This document shows, one piece after another, positions 17,480 through 25,531 of a stretch of DNA of 64,000 nucleotides. Source of the DNA: Neisseriaceae bacterium. Lineage in GTDB: Bacteria; Pseudomonadota; Gammaproteobacteria; Burkholderiales; Neisseriaceae. The first letter of the stretch is position 1, and each line of letters begins with the position of its first letter. The stretch is taken from positions 186,001-250,000 of the forward strand of contig JAGOQM010000003.1 of assembly GCA_017991555.1 (NCBI GenBank). The letters run 5' to 3'. The notes under the pieces are model-generated. The model saw only the letters and a list, made by a program, of their open reading frames with translations. It did no database searches and was not told where the DNA came from. The position numbers and the translations under genes were made by a program.

Positions 17480-18133
17480 TTACTGTTCGATGGCACTCGA
17501 CTTCCAAACCACCACCCCGACCACTTCAAAAACATCACGAGACACGCTCAAAGGCGGTATGAGCTTTTCTCTATCGGCTGCGGCCAATGTAAATGTGTTT
17601 TGATCACTCTTCGACACGTACCTGATCACTAGGCTATTGTTAATTTTTATGCACATAAACCGCCCATCCTCTAAGCTTTGATCTCCCGTATTAATCAACA
17701 CACAGCTGTTTTTAGGAAAATACTGATTGACCGAATGATCCCCAATAAAAAAGCTAATCAAGCCACAATGAGGCTCAACCTTCGGCAAAATTTCTTTTGG
17801 GAAATCAATCATTCTAACTAAGTGCTTATGAATCGTGACACGCCCTAAAGCATCGATGTGACACTCTTCAGCCTTAGTCACTACCGGTACTTGAACACAG
17901 CCCGCCTGAGGTTTACCACTATACTGCAGAAAATTTTTCTGTGCACTTAACAATGTCGTCAGCTCTACCCCTGTTGCCACTGCAATTTTTTCTAGCGTTT
18001 CTGGCCTTGGATTTAACTTATCTCGCTCATATCTAGACAATAGCGTGGTGGCAATACCCGTCGATTCTGACAGCCTAACCTGGGACATATTGGCGCTCAT
18101 TCTGACTATTTTCAAAAAATTTCCAAAACTCAT
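17480..18133 (-). CDS. phage-type XRE/S24 repressor, apparently without the protease dyad
   Basis: A 217-residue protein with an N-terminal helix-turn-helix (about 5-65; SQVRLSESTGIATTLLSRYERDKLNPRPETLEKIA) and a C-terminal LexA/CI-like S24 domain (about 95-215). In active S24 proteins a GDSM serine and an LVKRL-type lysine form the dyad. Here the aligned segments read GDHS (131-134) and LVIRYV (169-173), so the lysine is replaced and the serine displaced. It would then not self-cleave after DNA damage. The ATG at 18133 fits the domain start better than the one at 18190. It is an orphan: no integrase or phage genes are nearby. A 13-bp palindrome lies upstream. Confidence 0.8.
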   Translation of the reverse strand: MSFGNFLKIVRMSANMSQVRLSESTGIATTLLSRYERDKLNPRPETLEKIAVATGVELTTLLSAQKNFLQYSGKPQAGCVQVPVVTKAEECHIDALGRVTIHKHLVRMIDFPKEILPKVEPHCGLISFFIGDHSVNQYFPKNSCVLINTGDQSLEDGRFMCIKINNSLVIRYVSKSDQNTFTLAAADREKLIPPLSVSRDVFEVVGVVVWKSSAIEQ

Positions 18134-18197
18134 TTTTATTCTCAATCTTATTTTAAATTTTTTAACAACCCATTGATACTCTAACGTCATAAAACAA

Positions 18198-18230
18198 CGT
18201 TATATTTTATGAGCCATATAAAATATAACG
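18198..18230. promoter_or_regulatory. probable operator of the S24 repressor
   Basis: Perfect arms CGTTATATTTTAT (18198-18210) and complement (18218-18230) with a 7-base centre stand 65 bases upstream of the repressor start. Size and position fit autoregulation by a dimeric XRE repressor. Confidence 0.65.
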
Positions 18231-18662
18231 GTAATCATAATGATTAAAATTAAACCTTATTGCCATAGATAAAAGCACAACCATCTAAAGGTTTATTAAA
18301 TAATATTGTAATACAGTGTTATCAAAAAACAAGTCGAAAAAACTAAATAACAATATGATACTAAAATGTTTTTTTGGAAAAATAACGCCAATTTATAAAA
18401 AAATAATACCCCAAAAAATGGCCTGTTCATGACAATAAGGTTTAAATGTGAAATGGTTATTTAAAATCAATATTTTCTGTCCAAAACGTGTCTATTTAAT
18501 TTTATATGGCGCCTATTTATTTGCCTGTTAATTAATATTAAGATTTATTTATATTTATACTCGCATAAATAAATTTATTTTTATTGTCCCTAAAATATAT
18601 ATGTAAATATTGCTATATAGCATTTTTATGGCTTTTTATGCCAAATAAGCACCACTATAAAG
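18231..18662. other. AT-rich gene-free stretch
   Basis: About 430 bases of very AT-rich DNA with many short A/T tracts and stop codons in all frames. No gene is seen. It differs sharply in composition from the surrounding genome and suggests acquired or silenced DNA. Confidence 0.5.
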
Positions 18663-18671
18663 TATAATACA

Positions 18672-18802
18672 CAAAACCCTGCTCATGACCAAAGACTCAA
18701 GAATATCCCCCCCCCCACAAAAACCATCTACTGCTACCAGCTTCCCCTCCTTACGCCACCCATAAAAATAGGCCCTGTTTTAAACAGGGCCTAACTTTTT
18801 TA
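18672..18802 (+). ncRNA. candidate C-rich trans-acting small RNA
   Basis: TATAAT at 18663-18668 could be a -10 box and a strong terminator ends at 18802, defining an RNA of about 125 bases. It carries a run of ten C (18707-18716) and the word CCTCCTTA (18746-18753), the same as the anti-Shine-Dalgarno end of 16S rRNA. Unpaired C-rich words of this kind let Hfq-type sRNAs block ribosome sites. A 26-codon frame (18685-18765, MTKDSRISPPPQKPS..) spans the C run but lacks a ribosome site. No good -35 is visible. Confidence 0.4.
18769..18802. terminator. bidirectional Rho-independent terminator
   Basis: An 11-bp stem TAGGCCCTGTT with its complement (18769-18779, 18783-18793) has T6 on plus and T5 on minus. 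It closes the candidate sRNA and the convergent 79-aa gene. Confidence 0.9.
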
Positions 18803-18824
18803 GCCTACCGGCGATGCGAGAACC

Positions 18825-19064
18825 TTAAATAAGATCCGGCACTTCACCAAACCGTGCAAAGATCGACAGCTCACCCAGCTCACCATTCTTACTATTATAT
18901 TCTTGTGAGGCCGCAATGGCGCCAGTGTATTGCTTGGCCAAAATGCTTAAGTGGCTAAGCGCTTGCTCTTTACTCAAGCACTGGATGGGCGGATTAGCCA
19001 CTAGGCTAATGGTTTTACGATGTTGAAACTTGCTGTAACCCTGGATGACATAAGTTGTTTTCAT
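18825..19064 (-). CDS. hypothetical protein, 79 aa
   Basis: A 79-residue protein starting MKTTYVIQGYSKFQHRKTISL, with AAGGA upstream (ATTAAGGATAAAAATG), which decides this start over an ATG 69 bases earlier. It is soluble, predicted mixed alpha/beta, with EQALSHLSILAKQYTGAIAASQEY as a likely helix pair and a polar C-terminus. I do not recognise a family. It is a single-gene unit with its own terminator, next to the AT-rich accessory stretch. Confidence 0.6.
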   Translation of the reverse strand: MKTTYVIQGYSKFQHRKTISLVANPPIQCLSKEQALSHLSILAKQYTGAIAASQEYNSKNGELGELSIFARFGEVPDLI

Positions 19065-19512
19065 TTTTATCCTTAATGAACAACGCCACGCCGACAGGCG
19101 TAACGAGCCTAATGGTGATTCTGACCGATTCAAACACCCTCTAAAGCAACCAAACCAAAAAGGGCGTCAAAAAACACATAGACATATTAGAGTAAGGGAA
19201 CAAGGATAACACAACAATACAAAAACATCAAATCTAACAAATAGTTAGAGGCCACTGAGGCAAAATCAAAATCCCGTCCGACCCTTTTCTAGAAGCCTTA
19301 TTTTTTCGTCCAGCCGTCACCAAGAAGAATAAGCGTCGTCAAAGACAAACCACCACAAGGCAACAAGGGTTAAATTTAGATGAACACCAAATAAGAAATT
19401 AGGTTTATAATAGTGAAATTAGTAACGGGCGTGACAATTTAGGGGCAATCCTATGTTAATCTGGCGCGCCCTCATGAACATCAGTCGTACTGGATAAGGC
19501 TCGGATCCCTAC
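19065..19512. other. intergenic region, about 450 bases
   Basis: No coding frame is convincing. A TATAAT at 19406-19411 may belong to a promoter for the following membrane protein; a matching -35 is not clear. Confidence 0.3.
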
Positions 19513-20154
19513 ATGCATCAAAACTGGCACATTACCCCCATCACCCTCATTGCTGTCGCCGCTGGCTTTCTTTGTGCCCTACTCGGCCACTTTCTTCCAT
19601 TCAATGACGGCCTCGCCGTTTATACTATTGAACAAATACAGGCACTGTGGCTATTGTTTTGCAGCCTTTATTTTAGCCAACAGTTTCTTAAAGCCCGCCC
19701 AAACAAGCAAAATCACTATGCGGTTGCTTGGTTTGCGGCCATGTGGTGGCTTCTTCTTGGACGCAGCATGGCCTGGGGCCGCGATTACTTTCCGGAACTC
19801 CCCCATCATTATTTTCGCCCCATCGCCATCGTATTAATTGCGGCGCCACTGGTGCTCTTATGCCTGCCCCAAACGCGGCAGCAGCTCAAACGGCTCATCC
19901 AACGCTTTCATTGGCCTATGTGGGTGTGCCTGGCCATCTTCTGTTTCTTCGTGGTGTCTCAAGTCGTTGAAAGTGAACGCATGTTCCAAAGGCTACCGCC
20001 CTTTATTAACCCAGATCGCCGTGACTTAATTGAAGAGCTATTTGAAATGCCGTTTATGATGCTTTTATTCTGGGTGAACCGGCAGTGCTACTTACAGGAC
20101 GCAACGTTAAAAAACACCCAAGCCTCTGCCCAGCATTTTTGGGTAAAGCATTAA
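19513..20154 (+). CDS. hypothetical integral membrane protein, 213 aa
   Basis: A 213-residue protein with about five membrane helices (roughly 10-28, 40-58, 68-86, 102-118, 134-152) and a last hydrophobic stretch near 172-186. Charged loops include a conserved-looking SMAWGRDYFPELPHHYFRP and INPDRRDLIEELFEMPFM. It resembles small uncharacterised inner-membrane proteins, but I cannot name a family or role. It is a monocistronic unit with an exceptionally strong terminator. The start lacks a close Shine-Dalgarno (AAGG is 13 bases away), so the exact N-terminus is uncertain. Confidence 0.65.
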   Translation: MHQNWHITPITLIAVAAGFLCALLGHFLPFNDGLAVYTIEQIQALWLLFCSLYFSQQFLKARPNKQNHYAVAWFAAMWWLLLGRSMAWGRDYFPELPHHYFRPIAIVLIAAPLVLLCLPQTRQQLKRLIQRFHWPMWVCLAIFCFFVVSQVVESERMFQRLPPFINPDRRDLIEELFEMPFMMLLFWVNRQCYLQDATLKNTQASAQHFWVKH

Positions 20155-20158
20155 CCCA

Positions 20159-20207
20159 GCCGTAAAAAAACCTCAGGAAATAAAACCTTCTGAGGTTTTT
20201 TTACGGC
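20159..20207 (+). terminator. strong Rho-independent terminator
   Basis: Perfect 18-bp arms (20159-20176 with 20190-20207) contain A7/T7 tracts, so it can work in both directions. Confidence 0.93.
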
Positions 20208-20313
20208 CATGCCCTTGGCGTCAGCAGATACAGGTCAGCGCCGCTTTATGACCGCCTCAAAATCAGATTCAATGCCTCTTCTCCATGCCTCACTGGCCTT
20301 AGCGGCCACACCA

Positions 20314-20889
20314 CTAGCCGTGTTCGATCACCATCAGCGCCATTGTGTCAGGCTCATAAGCCTCAAACAGGTGGGGCACATCAGCCGAGTAGCGAATGTA
20401 ATCCCCAGCCGCTAATGGCTGTGCTTGATCACTCGGGCCAATCAAAGCGCGGCCACGACACAGCAAGACGTGCTCTACCGTACCGGGCAAATGTGGCTGT
20501 GAGCATCTGGGCGCCCCTGGCTGCACGTTGAGGCGATACAGGTCTCGCTGCACGCCTGCGGGACAAGCCGACAGCAGGGTCGCCATATAATCGGCGTGCT
20601 CTGCTGCGGTCGCCACGCCCTCATGGGCGCGAATCAGCTGCACCTGAGCCGGTGGCTGCGCAATCAGCTTGCTCACCTGCACGTCCAATGCCAAAGCCAA
20701 CGCCCACAACGTTTCCAAACTAGGATTGCCCGACCCGGCCTCTAGCTGCGACAGGCTGGATTTAGCAATGCCCGCCCGCTTGGCCAATTCCGTCATAGAC
20801 AGCCCCAGCCGCTCGCGTCCGCGCTTAATGGCAATGGACACAAAAATCATAGGATTAGGCATTTCTGGCGCCGTTTGCTTTTTGTTCAT
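20314..20889 (-). CDS. XRE-cupin transcriptional regulator
   Basis: A 191-residue regulator with an N-terminal helix-turn-helix (about 20-72: LGLSMTELAKRAGIAKSSLSQLEAGSGNPSLETLWALALAL) and a C-terminal cupin domain (about 110-185; HLPGTVEHVLLCRGRALIGP and LAAGDYIRYSADVPHLFEAY). Members of this group (SutR, PuuR) sense small metabolites through the cupin pocket. It is transcribed away from an EamA permease and very probably controls it. The start at 20889 lacks a good Shine-Dalgarno, so ATG 20862 is also possible, and a TATAAT-like box overlapping 20889 would favour it. Confidence 0.85.
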   Translation of the reverse strand: MNKKQTAPEMPNPMIFVSIAIKRGRERLGLSMTELAKRAGIAKSSLSQLEAGSGNPSLETLWALALALDVQVSKLIAQPPAQVQLIRAHEGVATAAEHADYMATLLSACPAGVQRDLYRLNVQPGAPRCSQPHLPGTVEHVLLCRGRALIGPSDQAQPLAAGDYIRYSADVPHLFEAYEPDTMALMVIEHG

Positions 20890-20902
20890 TATAAAATCCA
20901 AT

Positions 20903-20920
20903 TGTTCATATTGACGAACA
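20903..20920. promoter_or_regulatory. candidate operator in the divergent XRE/EamA promoter
   Basis: TGTTC-N8-GAACA lies between the two divergent genes. A second TGTTC half-site follows at about 20950, and a TATAAT for the permease is at 20937-20942. The placement suits repression by the XRE-cupin protein. Confidence 0.5.
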
Positions 20921-21023
20921 GGCCCATTAAGATCATTATAATGCCTTCCTGTTCGATATATTGAATACTAGCCGAATTAAACTGAATAAACCAGCCCCAC
21001 CTCTTGAAGGAGACGAAAACAAA

Positions 21024-21926
21024 ATGAATGCTTATTGGCGCGGCACCCTCGACATGACGATGGCCATGATTATTTCAGGCACCGTCGGCTGGTTTGTCCT
21101 GCAAACTCATTTACCAGCCCAAGCCGTGGTTTTTTGGCGCTGCCTGTTTGGCGCCGTGGCCATGCTGTTGGTCTGCCTGTCTTTAGGCCTCCTCAAACCG
21201 GCCAGCTTTAATCGGCGGCAGCTACTCTGGATGGTTTTAGGCGCTCTGGCACTGGTGCTTAATTGGACCCTCCTCTTTGCCGCCTACCGCCACACCTCAA
21301 TTGCCGTGACCACGGTGGTGTACCACACTCAGCCTTTTATACTGGTTTTGTTAAGCCTAATTCTATTCAAAGAGGCCCTTGGCCGGCACCGACTCGCTTG
21401 GCTCACACTGGCCTTTATGGGCATGCTGCTGATCGTGCTGGGCAAGCCCTCTTTGGCTGAGGTCAGTGGCGATTACCTCACCGGGTTGGGCCTAGCCCTC
21501 GGCGCCGCCTTTTTTTACGCCATCGCGGCCTTAATCACCAAACGACTCCAGCACACGCCCCCTCAACTCATCGTCCTCTTACAACTTTCGCTGGGGGCCT
21601 TGTTATTAGCGCCGTTTGCGCAGCTGGGCACGCTACCCCAAAACCCGACGACATGGGGCCTATTACTGACCATTGGCGTCCTCCATACCGGCCTGATGTC
21701 GACCCTGCTTTATGGCGCCCTGCAAAAAATCCCCACGGCCCTGGTCGGCACCCTCTCTTTTATTTACCCCATTGTGGCCATCCTCGTCGACTGGCTCGCT
21801 CTTGGCCAGCGCCTAAGCCCCATTCAGCTTGTGGGCACCTTGGTCATATTGATTGCGGCCGCAGGCATGACCCTCATGCCACAATGGCGGCAACGCCAAC
21901 AGGCAAAACCATCCATGAGGCCCTAA
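21024..21926 (+). CDS. EamA/DMT family transporter
   Basis: A 300-residue inner-membrane protein with ten predicted helices in two EamA repeats (about 10-140 and 150-290). Family-type segments are VVFWRCLFGAVAML in repeat one, TTVVYHTQPFILVLLSLILFKEAL and VGTLSFIYPIVAILVDWLALGQRL at the ends. The ATG at 21024, with AAGGAG ten bases upstream, is preferred to the upstream in-frame start. EamA proteins export amino acids or other metabolites; the substrate here is unknown. The divergent XRE-cupin gene is the likely regulator. Confidence 0.87.
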   Translation: MNAYWRGTLDMTMAMIISGTVGWFVLQTHLPAQAVVFWRCLFGAVAMLLVCLSLGLLKPASFNRRQLLWMVLGALALVLNWTLLFAAYRHTSIAVTTVVYHTQPFILVLLSLILFKEALGRHRLAWLTLAFMGMLLIVLGKPSLAEVSGDYLTGLGLALGAAFFYAIAALITKRLQHTPPQLIVLLQLSLGALLLAPFAQLGTLPQNPTTWGLLLTIGVLHTGLMSTLLYGALQKIPTALVGTLSFIYPIVAILVDWLALGQRLSPIQLVGTLVILIAAAGMTLMPQWRQRQQAKPSMRP

Positions 21927-21979
21927 GCATCCAGCGCGTCGACAACAACGCCCAGCAGCTCCAGGCCGCCTTCTTGGCA

Positions 21980-22867
21980 TTAGGTGCGCGACTGACACGC
22001 AGCCACCGCATCATTGCGTAACCAGCGGGCAGCATCAATGAGCTCCGAGGCGGTCAGGCCAATCGGCCCCACGCCTTGGCTCACCAAATAATCAGCCGCG
22101 GCACCGTGCAGCCATACGCCCGCCCGTACCGCCTCACTCATGCTCAAGCCTTGTGCCAACAGGCCGCCGATGAGTCCCGACAGGACGTCGCCACTACCGG
22201 CCGTGGCCAAACCCACGTTGCCACTGTCGTTCAACCACAGCGCGCCCTGAGGCGAGGCCACCAGCGTACGATGGCCCTTGAGCACAATCCAAGCCTGATA
22301 CTGAGCCGCCAAGGCCTTAGCCGCGCCCTCTCGGTCAGCCTGTATGTCTGCGGCACTGGTCTGCAACAGCCGCCCGGCTTCAGCTGGGTGCGGCGTCAAT
22401 ACCACCCTTTCGCCCCGTGGTAATGGCTGCGGGTGTAAGGCCAGTAAGGTTAAAGCGTCGGCATCCAGCAACAATGGTGCGTCCTCGGTCAATGCCATCG
22501 CCTTCTGTAACCACAATGGCGCTTGCTGCCTTAACCCTAGGCCACACCCCACCACCCAAGCCCCCACCGACGTTTTCTGGAGCGCCTCTGCCGCCGTGGT
22601 CAACATCAACTCTGGCGCCTGCCCAACCATGGCCAAAGGCAAAGTATTTTGAGCAAAGCCAATGAACACTTTGCCACAACCACTTTTTAAGGCCGAGCGC
22701 CCAGCCAAAACCGCCGCCCCCGTCATCCCTTCACTGCCGCCCACCACCACCACGGTGCCATACGTGCCTTTATGTCCTTGCGCTGCACGCGGTTGAACCA
22801 GGCCAGGAAACTCAGTAGCCCGCTGGCGCAGAACCACTAAAAGTTGATCAGGTGATAACACGTGCAT
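21980..22867 (-). CDS. nnrD: ADP-dependent (S)-NAD(P)H-hydrate dehydratase
   Basis: A 295-residue ribokinase-fold enzyme of the YjeF C-terminal/CARKD family, which repairs hydrated NADH and NADPH using ADP or ATP. Motifs are GHKGTYGTVVVVGGSEGMTGAA (about 31-52), LDADAL (134-139), VVLTPHPAEAGRLL (155-168) and the nucleotide site TAGSGDVLSG (222-231, Asp226). The epimerase half (NnrE) of the E. coli fusion is absent, so this is a stand-alone dehydratase; the epimerase must be elsewhere. AGGGGG lies before the ATG at 22867. Confidence 0.92.
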   Translation of the reverse strand: MHVLSPDQLLVVLRQRATEFPGLVQPRAAQGHKGTYGTVVVVGGSEGMTGAAVLAGRSALKSGCGKVFIGFAQNTLPLAMVGQAPELMLTTAAEALQKTSVGAWVVGCGLGLRQQAPLWLQKAMALTEDAPLLLDADALTLLALHPQPLPRGERVVLTPHPAEAGRLLQTSAADIQADREGAAKALAAQYQAWIVLKGHRTLVASPQGALWLNDSGNVGLATAGSGDVLSGLIGGLLAQGLSMSEAVRAGVWLHGAAADYLVSQGVGPIGLTASELIDAARWLRNDAVAACQSRT

Positions 22868-23190
22868 GCTGAAGCCCCCTTTGTTGAAAATAACCATTTA
22901 GATAGGCCTAGTGTGCGCTGTTTGATTTAAAACATAAAGGCATAAGCCACCGCATGGCGATGACAAACGTGCAAAAAACCACTTTCCACGCCATCCTTGC
23001 CTTAAATCAGCCATTATATTGGCCGACGCCCTGATTTATGGGCCTAACTGGCCTATAATTAAACCCTCATTTAAAGTGCCTGAAATGGCCGCCCTCATGA
23101 GTGCTGGTTCAGCCATAGGCAACCAGACCTAAGTGCGCTAAAATCAAGCCGAAAAATTATTTTTTAAGTCAATAAAAAGGAACCAAATAG

Positions 23191-23982
23191 ATGAAACCAT
23201 TACTCACCACCGCCGTGGCCTTACTCACTGGCCTATTGGCCGCCTGCGGCCCTAGCCAACAAGAAGCGACGGCGCCAAGCGAAGCCGCTGCACCAACTAA
23301 AATTGTGGTGGCCTTGGACGATAACTTCCCGCCCATGGGCTTTCGCGATGACAAAAATGAACTGGTCGGTTTTGACATTGACATGGCTCGCGAAGCGGCT
23401 AGCCGCATGGGCATTGAGGCTGAATTTAAGCCCATCGACTGGAGCGCGAAAGAGTCTGAACTCAACAGCAAGCGCGTGGACCTGTTGTGGAATGGCTTAA
23501 CCATTACCGAAGAGCGTAAAAAGAACATCAACTTCACCGCGCCCTACATGGAAAACCACCAAATCATCATCGTCAATGCTGACTCTGACATCAAAACCAA
23601 AGCCGACCTCGCCGATAAGGTTGTGGCCGTACAAGATGGCAGCAGTGCCGTCAACGCCATCGAAGCGGACGAAGCCACTTTTAAAAGCATGAAAGAATTG
23701 AAAAAATACGGTGACAACGTGGTGGCACTACTCGATTTGAACACCAAACGCGTACAAGCCTTGGTGGTTGACGAAGTGGTGGGCCGTTACTACGTGGCCA
23801 AGCACCCTGAAGACTATGTGATTTTAGAAGACAACTTTGGCACCGAAGAGTACGGTGTGGGCGTAGGCAAACACAACGAAGCCTTATTGGCCAACCTGCA
23901 AAAAGCCTTAGACGAAATGAAAGCAGACGGCACTTCTGCCAAAATCGCCACCCAATGGTTTGGTCGCGACATCATTAAGTAA
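23191..23982 (+). CDS. amino acid ABC transporter, substrate-binding lipoprotein
   Basis: A 263-residue family-3 solute-binding protein. The signal peptide ends in LLAAC (acylated Cys19) and is followed by a short Ala/Ser/Pro linker. The binding fold begins IVVALDDNFPPMGFRDDKNELVGFDIDMAREAA, as in polar amino-acid receptors. AAGGA stands upstream of the ATG. It is the first gene of an SBP-permease-ATPase operon. The exact amino acid cannot be read from sequence. A hairpin after the gene probably lowers expression of the downstream membrane genes. Confidence 0.92.
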   Translation: MKPLLTTAVALLTGLLAACGPSQQEATAPSEAAAPTKIVVALDDNFPPMGFRDDKNELVGFDIDMAREAASRMGIEAEFKPIDWSAKESELNSKRVDLLWNGLTITEERKKNINFTAPYMENHQIIIVNADSDIKTKADLADKVVAVQDGSSAVNAIEADEATFKSMKELKKYGDNVVALLDLNTKRVQALVVDEVVGRYYVAKHPEDYVILEDNFGTEEYGVGVGKHNEALLANLQKALDEMKADGTSAKIATQWFGRDIIK

Positions 23983-23997
23983 GCCATCCTTAAACTA

Positions 23998-24033
23998 AGA
24001 AGAAAGCGCTTCCGCCAGGCAGCGTTTTTTTCT
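23998..24033 (+). terminator. attenuating terminator inside the ABC operon
   Basis: An AAAGCGCT/AGCGTTTT stem with one bulge and a run of seven T lies in the 82-base gap between receptor and permease genes. Partial termination would give the usual receptor excess. Confidence 0.6.
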
Positions 24034-24064
24034 GCCGTAAGCCTCAACCTCTTGGACAACCTCC

Positions 24065-24709
24065 ATGGATTATTTGATACAAATTATGGGCCCCCTCTGG
24101 GCGGGCACCACCATCACGCTGAAGCTATTCGGCGTGACGCTGTTGTTGTCTATTCCACTGGGCCTAAGCCTCGCCCTGATGCGCCTGTCGCGCTTTAAAA
24201 CCCTAGACCGTTTGGTCAATGGCTACATTTGGGTCATGCGCGGCACCCCATTGATGCTGCAAATGCTGTTTGTGTACTTTGCTTTGCCCTCCTTCGGCAT
24301 TTTACTGCCCGATTTTCTGGCCGCCATCGTGGCCTTTACCTTGAACTATGCGGCCTATTTTGCCGAAATTTTCCGCGCCGGCATTCAGTCCATCAATAAA
24401 GGCCAATATGAAGCCGCTCAGGTATTGGGCATGAGCTATCCGCAAACCATGCGCCGCATTATTCTGCCGCAAATGGTGAAAAAAATATTGCCGCCCCTCA
24501 GTAATGAAACCATTACCTTGGTAAAAGACACCTCTTTGATTTACGTTTTAGCCCTCAATGACTTATTGCGTGCGGCCCGCAACATTGTGCAACGTGATTT
24601 CAACATCACCCCCTTCATCGTGGCCGCGGCTTTTTACCTCATCATGACCTTGATCTTGACCTGGTTGTTCCAATACATGGAGAAACGCTATGCCGTCTAC
24701 GAAGACTAA
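24065..24709 (+). CDS. amino acid ABC transporter permease (HisM/GlnP family)
   Basis: A 214-residue inner-membrane permease of the polar amino-acid family, with about five helices. The ATPase-contact EAA loop is [21 protein letters not shown] (around 119-139). [12 protein letters not shown] near the C-terminus is also typical of the family. It follows the receptor gene by 82 bases and overlaps the ATPase gene by 20 bases. It likely forms a homodimeric channel because no second permease is present. Confidence 0.93.
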   Translation: MDYLIQIMGPLWAGTTITLKLFGVTLLLSIPLGLSLALMRLSRFKTLDRLVNGYIWVMRGTPLMLQMLFVYFALPSFGILLPDFLAAIVAFTLNYAAYFAEIFRAGIQSINKGQYEAAQVLGMSYPQTMRRIILPQMVKKILPPLSNETITLVKDTSLIYVLALNDLLRAARNIVQRDFNITPFIVAAAFYLIMTLILTWLFQYMEKRYAVYED

Positions 24710-25463
24710 CGTCATGATTAACGCGCACAACATCGTCAAAAATTATGGTGATGTAAAGGTTTTAAAAGGCGTGTCGCTACAGGTTCACGAAAACGAAGTG
24801 ATCGCCATCATTGGCCCTTCTGGCTCAGGAAAAAGCACGCTGTTACGCTGCTTAAACCATCTTGAAGTGATTAACCAAGGCCACATCGACATCAACGGTC
24901 GCGCCTTTGTCAGCACCGACGCCCAAGGCGTGTGCACCTATGCGCCAGCCAAAGAGATCCGCACCATTTGTGCGCCCATTGGCATGGTGTTTCAGCAATT
25001 TAATCTGTTCCCACACATGACGGTTTTGGACAATTTATTGGAGGCACCGATGACGGTTAAGGGCATGAAGCGTGCCGCCATCGTGCCGATTGCCGAAGCG
25101 CTGTTAACCAAGGTGGGCCTATTAGACAAACGAGACAACTATCCGTCGCAGCTGTCTGGCGGCCAAAAGCAGCGCGTCGCCATCGCGCGGGCCTTGGCCA
25201 TGGAGCCGAAAATCTTGTTGTTTGATGAGCCCACGTCGGCGCTCGACCCAGAGCTCACCGGTGAAGTATTGCGCACCATACGCGATTTGGCGCGTGAAGA
25301 CATGACCATGGTGGTGGTCACCCACGAAATGGCCTTTGCCCGTGAAGTGGCCAACACCGTTTACTTTATGGATCAGGGCGTGATTGCCGAAGGCGGCGAA
25401 GCCCATGCGTTCTTTGACAACCCCAAAAATGAACGCACGCAGGCCTTCCTAGGCCGCCTGTAA
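24690..25463 (+). CDS. amino acid ABC transporter ATP-binding protein (GlnQ/HisP family)
   Basis: A 257-residue ABC ATPase. Walker A is GPSGSGKST (about 42-50), the Q-loop lies in [20 protein letters not shown], the signature is [17 protein letters not shown] (about 152-168), and Walker B is [15 protein letters not shown], followed by the switch His in VTHEMAFA. The start at 24690 has GGAG seven bases upstream and overlaps the permease, indicating translational coupling; ATG 24714 is a weaker alternative. An insert of roughly 15 residues after INGRAF is typical of amino-acid importers. Confidence 0.94.
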   Translation: MPSTKTNVMINAHNIVKNYGDVKVLKGVSLQVHENEVIAIIGPSGSGKSTLLRCLNHLEVINQGHIDINGRAFVSTDAQGVCTYAPAKEIRTICAPIGMVFQQFNLFPHMTVLDNLLEAPMTVKGMKRAAIVPIAEALLTKVGLLDKRDNYPSQLSGGQKQRVAIARALAMEPKILLFDEPTSALDPELTGEVLRTIRDLAREDMTMVVVTHEMAFAREVANTVYFMDQGVIAEGGEAHAFFDNPKNERTQAFLGRL

Positions 25464-25475
25464 GCGCCAAAACCC

Positions 25476-25512
25476 AAAAAACCGGCCTCAGTCACCTGAG
25501 CCGGTTTTTTTA
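25476..25512 (+). terminator. Rho-independent terminator of the ABC operon
   Basis: A CCGGC(C)TCAG/CTGAGCCGG stem with one bulged C is flanked by A6 and T7. The A tract lets it also act on the convergent MFS gene. Confidence 0.9.
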
Positions 25513-25531
25513 ATCAGCGCGTGTGCCAATG

